From positions 1-11,352 of the forward strand of contig PXAP01000219.1 in the NCBI GenBank assembly GCA_003567115.1: a stretch of 11,352 nt of DNA, read 5' to 3'. Under the pieces are notes generated by a model, which was not told the origin of the DNA, did not search any database, and saw only the letters and a list, made by a program, of their open reading frames with translations. Both the position numbers and the translations under genes were made by a program. Below are positions 1 through 4,936 of this stretch, piece by piece. This DNA comes from Bacteroidota bacterium. GTDB lineage: Bacteria; Bacteroidota; Bacteroidia; Bacteroidales; PUMT01. The number at the start of each line of letters is the position of its first letter. Position 1 is the stretch's first letter.

Positions 1-207
1 GAAAATAGTTACCCCGGGATTATGCAGAGCAGTCCGCCTTGTTATTAACCATTCAATTCATGAAATTTATTAATAATTATCCAAAAAAAGAATTTGAAAA
101 TTCCTGTGTTAAATCGAAGTGATTCCCTCATAATAAGTGATAGCCTTATTAAGTTATATGAATATACCAACCAGTCAAAAGGTAAACAGTACAAATCGTC
201 TTTTCAA

Positions 208-1071
208 ATGCGTCAATTAAAAATCACCCGGCAGATTACGAACAGAGGTATCCCCTCTTTGGAAAAATATCTGCAAGACATTGCCGGGATAGAGCTTATC
301 TCAGCAGAAGATGAAGCAGAACTGGCAGGAAAGGTTAGAAAGGGAGATAAGAAGGCACTCGAGCTACTTATAAAATCAAACCTGAGATTTGTCATTTCTG
401 TTGCCAAACAGTATCAAAACCAGGGATTAAGTCTTCCCGACCTTATAAATGAAGGGAATCTGGGGCTTATAAAAGCTGCCCGGCGTTTTGATGATACCAG
501 GGGGTTCAAATTTATCTCCTATGCAGTATGGTGGATAAGGCAGTCCATCTTACAGGCACTTGCCGAACAGTCAAGAATTGTGCGTCTGCCTTTAAACAGG
601 ATAGTTTATATAAACAAGATAAGCCGTGCCTTTTCTGAATTGGAACAGGAATTTGAACGTGAACCATCTGTGCAGGAAATAGCTCATGTACTGAAACTGG
701 CACCCAAGGATGTAAGGGAAGCACTAAAAATTTCCGGTCGTCATATATCTATGGATGCACCTGTCAGTGCCGATGAAGAAGGAACCATGTACGATATAAT
801 GATTGCCGATGACATCCCTGCACCAGACCGGGAATTAGTTAACGAATCACTTAGAAAAGAGATTGACAGAGTATTGTCAACTCTTACGGAACGGGAAGCA
901 CATATTGTCAGGCTCTCCTTTGGGATTAATGACAGGCACCCCCATTCCCTTGAAGAAATAGGTGAAACCTTTAACCTTACCCGTGAGCGTGTAAGACAAA
1001 TAAAAGAGAAGGCAATCAACAGGTTAAGCCATGTTTCAAAGAATAAATTACTAAAGAGTTACCTTGGCTGA
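208..1071 (+). CDS. rpoD: RNA polymerase sigma factor, RpoD/SigA family (group 1/2)
   Basis: Sigma-70 subunit that directs core RNA polymerase to promoters. I chose the ATG at 208, giving 287 residues. The frame is open upstream to a TTG at 94, but MRQLKIT is the usual N-terminus of Bacteroidetes RpoD and 286-287 residues is its usual length. Regions in order: 1.2 at about 15-50; region 2 at 58-122 with NLRFVISVAKQYQNQGLS, the -10-reading YAVWWIRQS (105-113) and QALAEQS; region 3 at 123-180; region 4 at 222-275 with the helix-turn-helix TRERVRQIKEKAINRL (258-273). The C-terminus is LLKSYLG. Regions 2.3-2.4 match the housekeeping form as I remember it, but region 3 (PLNRIVYINKISRAF) and region 4.1 (REAHIVRLSFGINDRHPHS) differ, so it could be a second paralog rather than the sole primary sigma. 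The family is certain; its status as primary sigma is inferred. No promoter was recognised. Confidence 0.93.
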   Translation: MRQLKITRQITNRGIPSLEKYLQDIAGIELISAEDEAELAGKVRKGDKKALELLIKSNLRFVISVAKQYQNQGLSLPDLINEGNLGLIKAARRFDDTRGFKFISYAVWWIRQSILQALAEQSRIVRLPLNRIVYINKISRAFSELEQEFEREPSVQEIAHVLKLAPKDVREALKISGRHISMDAPVSADEEGTMYDIMIADDIPAPDRELVNESLRKEIDRVLSTLTEREAHIVRLSFGINDRHPHSLEEIGETFNLTRERVRQIKEKAINRLSHVSKNKLLKSYLG

Positions 1072-1124
1072 TTTAATTCTTAAATTGAAATTATGTTCAC
1101 ATTTACAAGGGCTGATTATATGTT

Positions 1125-1148
1125 TTACCTGAAAAAATTATTCGGTAA
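1125..1148. terminator. Weak stem-loop between convergent sigma and mscS genes
   Basis: TTACC (1125-1129) and GAA (1131-1133) pair with TTC (1141-1143) and GGTAA (1144-1148), with a bulged T at 1130 and a 7-nt loop. It is the only clear dyad in the 93-bp gap between two converging genes, so it may serve both as a terminator. Neither side has a proper T-run, so termination is a guess from position. Confidence 0.28.
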
Positions 1149-1164
1149 GTAAAGTCATATTGGT

Positions 1165-2097
1165 TTACTTCTTTAGTTTATCGGGTATTTTATTGATATC
1201 CAGTTTTAAAGGATTAATCTTTTCGCCCCAGTAAACAGTTCTGTGCGGAAATGGTATTTCAATATTATTATGGTCAAAGGCAATCTTCAGTCGTTTCCGG
1301 TATTCCCGGCCAACACTCCATTGTTTAATAGGTCTGGTTTTAATACGGGCTTTGATTACTATTGCACTGTCGGCAAATTCGTTCAGCCCAAAAACCTCTA
1401 TCGGCTCAATAATATCATTTTTAAAATCGGGATCATCTTTAAGCTCATCTCCAACTTGCTTAATTATATCCATCACCTTTTGTGTATCCTCCTTGTAAGC
1501 CACTCCTATATCAAATACCATTGCAGACCAGTCTTTTGTCATATTCGACAAACTACTGATTTTACCGTTTTGAAAAATATGTACGGTGCCGGAAAAATCC
1601 CGAAGGGTAATAATTCTAAGCTCTATATCTTCGACAATGCCACCTGTTCCATTTATGATGGCAACATCACCGGTACGAATCTGATCTTCAAGGATAATAA
1701 AAAATCCTGAAATAAAATCCCTTACCAGCTCCTGTGCACCAAAACCAATAGCCAGCCCAAGGATACCTACACTTGCCAGTATAGGACCAATGTTAACACC
1801 AACCTTCTGTAGAATCAGCATAATAAATACTGCCCATAGTAAAATTAAAACCGATTTATGGGTAATCCTTATTAAAGTATTAATACGTTTTGTGGCTTCT
1901 TCTGTATCGACATCTTTACTTTTAGCAGCCCGGTCGATCAGGGACTTTTTCAGCCTGTTGAAAAAAACACCGGCTATTTTTAAAGCCACAAGAAACAAAA
2001 CCAGGATAATTATTAATCCGGGCAGTTCGGTAATTATCCAATTGGCAAAAGTATTAATAGCTTCTGCTCCAAATCTCTCACTGAATAAATTTTTCAT
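1165..2097 (-). CDS. Small-conductance mechanosensitive ion channel (MscS family)
   Basis: Inner-membrane, tension-gated channel that releases small solutes on hypo-osmotic shock. At 310 residues it is close to E. coli MscS, with no long N-terminal extension. Hydrophobic segments: TM1 about 23-47, TM2 about 80-98, and the pore-lining TM3 about 103-134, rich in Gly/Ala (ILASVGILGLAIGFGAQ, 106-122). The cytoplasmic beta-domain carries FQNGKISSLSNMTKDW (175-190), the counterpart of the family's PNG motif with F in place of the usual I/V-P. The alpha/beta C-terminal domain ends in IPFPHRTVY (281-289), a typical MscS motif. A charged helix with DRAAKSKDVDTEEATKR (55-71) links TM1 and TM2. The ATG at 2097 puts a short amphipathic N-terminus before TM1. 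Transcribed alone, convergent with the sigma gene. No promoter was convincing; the nearest TATTTG-type match lacks a -33 partner. Confidence 0.93.
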   Translation of the reverse strand: MKNLFSERFGAEAINTFANWIITELPGLIIILVLFLVALKIAGVFFNRLKKSLIDRAAKSKDVDTEEATKRINTLIRITHKSVLILLWAVFIMLILQKVGVNIGPILASVGILGLAIGFGAQELVRDFISGFFIILEDQIRTGDVAIINGTGGIVEDIELRIITLRDFSGTVHIFQNGKISSLSNMTKDWSAMVFDIGVAYKEDTQKVMDIIKQVGDELKDDPDFKNDIIEPIEVFGLNEFADSAIVIKARIKTRPIKQWSVGREYRKRLKIAFDHNNIEIPFPHRTVYWGEKINPLKLDINKIPDKLKK

Positions 2098-2267
2098 AAC
2101 CTGTAATAATTAAATCATTAATGTAAATAAGGGTTTAGTTTAAAAGCAACGATTACCGAAATTATTAAATAGTCTCCAAATATCAGGTAATACAGCCATA
2201 TGAAAAGTAACATGAAAAAAAATGTTAATTATTGTCCATAAATGAATGCTTGATTAAAACATTGAAT

Positions 2268-2334
2268 ATAAGCAACCAAAAAGGAAGTTACACAATATAT
2301 AAAAAATAAGCAACCAAGAAGGAAGTTACGCAAT
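2268..2334. repeat. Two tandem 29-bp direct repeats, 38-bp period
   Basis: Copy 1 (2268-2296) and copy 2 (2306-2334) share 27 of 29 bases, beginning ATAAGCAACCAA and ending GGAAGTTAC(A/G)CAAT. A 9-bp A/T-rich spacer separates them. Two copies are not enough to call a CRISPR or iteron array, and no cas or rep gene is nearby. Function unknown. Confidence 0.75.
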
Positions 2335-2634
2335 CGACACAAATTGTAATGTATTAATGTCTAAACCTAAAAAAACAGCCATTTGTAGTATTGATAACAA
2401 ATGAACCTTTTTATACCTGGTTAAAATATTTAATCAACTGCCAAAGGGATAAAAATGAGACCTTTAAGTTTACCTGGTAATAGATATTTTAATTTTGAGT
2501 TATTGGGGTATATCAGGTAAATGCCTGACTTTTTGACAGGTAATTGCTGTTCGGTTACTGTATCCGGAAGAAAATATGGCTGAATTCCAAATTAGAAAGG
2601 AATGAATTCTGTTCAGGTAACATTGAAAAGAAAC

Positions 2635-2655
2635 ATCTTTAAACCGGTTAAAGAT
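2635..2655 (-). terminator. Possible terminator of the RRM protein gene
   Basis: ATCTTTAA (2635-2642) is a perfect 8-bp complement of TTAAAGAT (2648-2655) around ACCGG. It lies about 45 bases beyond the RRM stop codon. On the minus strand the stem is followed by a T-rich stretch (GTTTCTTTTC). The stem is AT-rich, so it would be a weak intrinsic terminator; an operator-like dyad is the alternative. Confidence 0.4.
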
Positions 2656-2698
2656 ATACTTACAGGCCTTTACCGAAATCATTTATTGAATAAATCAA

Positions 2699-2950
2699 TC
2701 AATGATTTTTTCTTGGATTAGCCTTACTGACTTTAAGGTTCCTCCCCAGGACCTCCTTGCCATTAAGTCCTTCGATAGCTTTCTCAGCATCATCCTCATT
2801 TTCTATTTCTACAAAACCATAACCCTTTGATCTGTGAGTGAATTTATCAGTAATAATCTTTACTGACATGACTGCTCCAAATTCGGCAAACAACTGCTCG
2901 ATATCGGCTTCTTTCATGGAATAAGGGATATTCCCGATATAAATTGTCAT
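2699..2950 (-). CDS. Single-RRM RNA-binding protein
   Basis: Small RNA-recognition-motif protein of 83 residues, essentially one RRM fold plus a short basic tail. RNP2 is IYIGNI (3-8), giving aromatic Y4. RNP1 is KGYGFVEI (42-49), giving the RNA-stacking aromatics Y44 and F46. The helices LFAEFGAV (20-27) and DDAEKAIEGLNG (53-64), and the closing strand RNLKVSKA (70-77), are all where the family has them. The C-terminus NPRKNH is short, without the glycine-rich tail seen in cyanobacterial Rbp proteins. Such proteins are common in Bacteroidota, where they are thought to act as general post-transcriptional regulators; targets cannot be read from sequence. The ATG at 2950 is the only sensible start. 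The gene stands alone with an AT-rich upstream region of over 300 bp, and I found no clean -33/-7 pair for it. Confidence 0.92.
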   Translation of the reverse strand: MTIYIGNIPYSMKEADIEQLFAEFGAVMSVKIITDKFTHRSKGYGFVEIENEDDAEKAIEGLNGKEVLGRNLKVSKANPRKNH

Positions 2951-3294
2951 AGCTGAAAGTTTTGTACTTACAACAAATCATATATTAAAATTAATAACAA
3001 GTTATGAATTAATGTTTAAATCCAAAAAAACAAATAAAAAAAACTGCAACAAAACTTGCACTAAACTTCTTTCCGGCTGAAAATTCGCAGTAATGAAGTA
3101 CCCTGTACAGAGTTCCGATATATAAATCCCTATGTTACTAATTTACACAAAATAAAATGAATTTAAAAGCTGAATATGCTAAATAATAAATTGTAACACA
3201 TTGTTAAACAAGTTACTAATTATAATTTATACAGATTAAATAAACCTTAATATTTCCGCTTAACATTATGCAAGGGAAAATCTTAGAAGCCAAT
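2951..3294. other. AT-rich intergenic region upstream of the RRM gene
   Basis: Very AT-rich and without a supported gene. It should hold the promoter and 5' leader of the RRM gene on the minus strand, but the candidates (for example ATGATTTG at about 2973-2980) miss the TAnnTTTG consensus or lack a TTTG partner. A palindrome CTGTACAG lies near 3105. I see no tRNA arm or known riboswitch. Confidence 0.5.
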
Positions 3295-3502
3295 ATCTCA
3301 AAAATGAGGCGGGTGGAATCGGCAAAGCAAACCTCTCGAGGTAAAGCCGGCGGATCGGCAAAGCCAATCTCTGAAGAGAAAGCAGGTGAGACCAAAGAAG
3401 CCAGTTTCTAAGCACGAAGCTGGTTAGAGCAACGAAGCAAATTTATCAGGATGAAGCTGGTGAGACCGGAGAAACAAATCAATTCAATTTATGAAGTCTG
3501 GC
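3295..3502. repeat. Degenerate 36-37-bp tandem repeat array, about 5.7 units
   Basis: Five units and a partial sixth run head to tail: 3295-3330, 3331-3366, 3367-3402, 3403-3439, 3440-3476 and 3477-3502. The shared pattern is roughly ATCTCTnAnGA, then GAAGCTGGTGAGACC, then GnAGAAGCC. Units 3, 4 and 5 are the most alike (GAAGCTGGT in 4 and 5; GGTGAGACC in 3 and 5). Units 1 and 2 share ATCGGCAAAGC. The array is visibly more GC-rich than the AT-rich DNA to its left and stops one base short of the argF stop codon, so it would lie in the argF 3' untranslated region. The spacing is too short for a CRISPR repeat plus spacer. Confidence 0.72.
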
Positions 3503-4504
3503 CTATTGACCAAGAGTTGCAACCAGAATGGCTTTTATGGTATGCATCCTGTTTTCAGACTGGTCAAAAACAACGGAATGTACAGACTCAAAAATATCTT
3601 CAGTTACTTCCATAGAATCAAGTCCATATTTTTGAAATATCTCCTCTCCCACCTGTGTGTCACGATTATGAAAAGCCGGCAGACAATGCAAAAATTTAAC
3701 CTCCCGGTTACCTGTCCATTCAAACACCTGTTTGTTTACCTGAAAGGGCTTGAGCAAATTGATCCGTTTCTCCCAAATAGATTCGGGCTCACCCATTGAT
3801 ACCCATACGTCTGTATAAAGAAAATCAACACCCCTGACAGCCTCTTTAATATTATCGCTAACTGTTATTTTCCCGCCGGTTTCTTTTACAAGCCCGCGGC
3901 AATTATCAACCAGATCCTTATCCGGCTGACATTCAGGCGGAGCAACAGCCCTGAAATCCATACCTATTTTTGCAGCCCCGACCATAAGTGAATTACCCAC
4001 ATTATTTCCTGCATCACCAAGATAACAAAATGCTATATTCTCAACAGGTTTATCAGAATGCTCCATCATAGTAAGAATATCGGCAAGGACCTGTGTTGGA
4101 TGAAACTCATTTGTAAGGCCGTTCCAGACGGGTACACCGGCATATTCTGCAAGCTCTTCTATAATCTCCTGGCCAAAGCCACGATATTCAATACCATCGT
4201 ACATGCGACCCAAAACCCTTGCAGTATCTTTCATTGACTCCTTATGCCCTATTTGTGTACCACCCGGGCCAAGGTAGCTGACACTTGCTCCCTGGTCAAA
4301 AGCAGCTACTTCAAATGCACAACGGGTACGAGTTGATGTTTTTTCAAAAATCAGTGCAATGTTTTTACCCTTTAGCTGCTGCTGCTCAATGCCGGCATAT
4401 TTTGCCGCTTTTAGAGTTACAGACAGATCCAGTAGAAATTTAATCTCTTGTGGTGTAAAATCAAGTAACTTCAGAAAATGACGATTTTTCAGATTAAAAG
4501 CCAT
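3503..4504 (-). CDS. argF: Ornithine carbamoyltransferase
   Basis: Cytosolic enzyme joining carbamoyl phosphate and ornithine to give citrulline plus phosphate. It serves arginine synthesis, or runs in reverse in the arginine deiminase pathway (then called arcB). The 333 residues are collinear with E. coli ArgF/ArgI. The carbamoyl-phosphate loop is EKTSTRTR (54-61), followed by YLGPGGTQIGHKES (77-90), HPTQ (135-138), the ornithine-binding DVWVSMGE (232-239) and FLHCLPAFH (271-279) with the ornithine-pathway cysteine C274. The tail VVFDQSENRMHTIKA is also canonical. DxxxSMG with HCLP marks a true ornithine enzyme, unlike the N-acetyl- or N-succinylornithine enzymes known from Xanthomonas and Bacteroides. 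No other arg or arc gene adjoins, so synthesis versus catabolism is open. The ATG at 4504 gives the usual N-terminus (HFLKLLDFT). The stop TAG abuts the tandem array. Confidence 0.96.
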   Translation of the reverse strand: MAFNLKNRHFLKLLDFTPQEIKFLLDLSVTLKAAKYAGIEQQQLKGKNIALIFEKTSTRTRCAFEVAAFDQGASVSYLGPGGTQIGHKESMKDTARVLGRMYDGIEYRGFGQEIIEELAEYAGVPVWNGLTNEFHPTQVLADILTMMEHSDKPVENIAFCYLGDAGNNVGNSLMVGAAKIGMDFRAVAPPECQPDKDLVDNCRGLVKETGGKITVSDNIKEAVRGVDFLYTDVWVSMGEPESIWEKRINLLKPFQVNKQVFEWTGNREVKFLHCLPAFHNRDTQVGEEIFQKYGLDSMEVTEDIFESVHSVVFDQSENRMHTIKAILVATLGQ

Positions 4505-4607
4505 GATGTAAAATATTAAATTTTAACAATAAGTTTATACCCCCGGTCCATTATATAGCTATTTACTGCATAAACAGTCACTTACATGCCGGATAAACAT
4601 AAACATA

Positions 4608-4615
4608 CAAAACTA
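4608..4615 (-). promoter_or_regulatory. Candidate argF promoter -7 element
   Basis: On the minus strand this reads TAGTTTTG, an exact fit to the Bacteroidetes -7 consensus TAnnTTTG, and would start transcription roughly 95 bases before the argF ATG. No TTTG is present 19-21 bp upstream, so the call rests on one element. Confidence 0.33.
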
Positions 4616-4766
4616 TAATAATTTTTTTATTTATATGGAAGTTTATAAATACCCAAAATCAAAAAGCTGCTTTGTTATTATTAAAAAAAGGAAGATCTTA
4701 AATAAAATTTTGCAATTTTACAGGCAAAAAGGGATCTAACATCATATAATTCATAAATATTTGCAT

Positions 4767-4797
4767 TTTGATGAAAATGAGCGTTATGGTATCTTTG
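4767..4797 (+). promoter_or_regulatory. ftsK promoter of Bacteroidetes type
   Basis: TTTG at 4767-4770, a 19-bp spacer, then TATCTTTG at 4790-4797. Both elements and the spacing fit the Bacteroidetes consensus (TTTG, 19-21 bp, TAnnTTTG). Predicted initiation is near 4803, leaving a leader of about 130 nt before the ftsK ATG. This is the best promoter match in the window. Confidence 0.62.
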
Positions 4798-4807
4798 TAG
4801 CTAAAAA

Positions 4808-4818
4808 TTGGTCACCAA
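4808..4818. promoter_or_regulatory. Small dyad just after the ftsK start site
   Basis: TTGGT-C-ACCAA is a perfect 11-base dyad about five bases past the predicted transcription start. It could be an operator half-site pair or a 5'-end mRNA hairpin (TTGG, loop TCA, CCAA). No protein can be assigned, and an 11-base dyad can arise by chance. Confidence 0.25.
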
Positions 4819-4936
4819 AGTTCAAAGGCTCAAGAGAATCTCCAAGTTTATGAATTAATCATGCTAAATCTATTTTTAAAAAGGCTTTTACAGATTTTTT
4901 TCATATAAAGTAAATTTACCTCACTGACAGATTATT

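Larger units (their letters stand above)
2098..2698. other. AT-rich intergenic region without a supported gene
   Basis: This 601-bp stretch lies between the mscS start and the stop of the RRM gene. It holds a pair of 29-bp direct repeats (2268-2334) and a dyad (2635-2655). The heptamer CAGGTAA recurs four times (near 2183, 2514, 2536 and 2613). Short ORFs on both strands look like chance. TCAGG (2513-2517) and CCTGA (2524-2528) form a weak hairpin followed by CTTTTT, terminator-like on the plus strand, but I see no gene ending there. Confidence 0.6.
4505..4936. other. Divergent regulatory region between argF and ftsK
   Basis: The 432-bp AT-rich region contains no supported gene. It carries a minus-strand -7 element for argF (4608-4615), a full promoter candidate for ftsK (4767-4797) and a small dyad (4808-4818). 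A 15-codon ORF beginning ATG at 4861 in the ftsK leader has no independent support. Confidence 0.6.

Noticed and set aside
1..70. Short open frames at the left edge that could be the tail of an upstream gene
   Set aside because: Two frames stay open to stops near 48 and 70, but the peptides match nothing I recognise and are too short to judge.
94..207. N-terminal extension of the sigma factor from a TTG at 94
   Set aside because: The extra 38 residues look unlike any sigma region, while the ATG at 208 gives the family's standard N-terminus and length.
1120..1152. Ten-residue ORF between the sigma gene and mscS
   Set aside because: Too short, no ribosome site, and it overlaps a simple stem-loop.
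1243..1710. 155-residue plus-strand ORF opposite mscS
   Set aside because: Shadow frame of a clear MscS coding sequence.
2490..2497. Plus-strand -7 element TAATTTTG
   Set aside because: No TTTG at the right distance and no gene downstream on that strand.
2513..2534. Plus-strand intrinsic terminator (TCAGG/CCTGA then CTTTTT)
   Set aside because: The stem is only 5 bp with a 6-nt loop, and there is no plus-strand gene or promoter before it to terminate.
2500..2682. 60-residue minus-strand ORF downstream of the RRM gene
   Set aside because: Composition looks random, no recognisable domain, no start signal; it lies across the dyad and CAGGTAA motifs.
3295..3502. CRISPR array
   Set aside because: The 36-37-bp period leaves no spacers, units are highly diverged throughout, and no cas gene is present.
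4861..4908. 15-residue leader peptide (MLNLFLKRLLQIFFI) in the ftsK leader
   Set aside because: Hydrophobic peptides of this size are common by chance in AT-rich DNA; no attenuator structure or codon bias suggests a leader.
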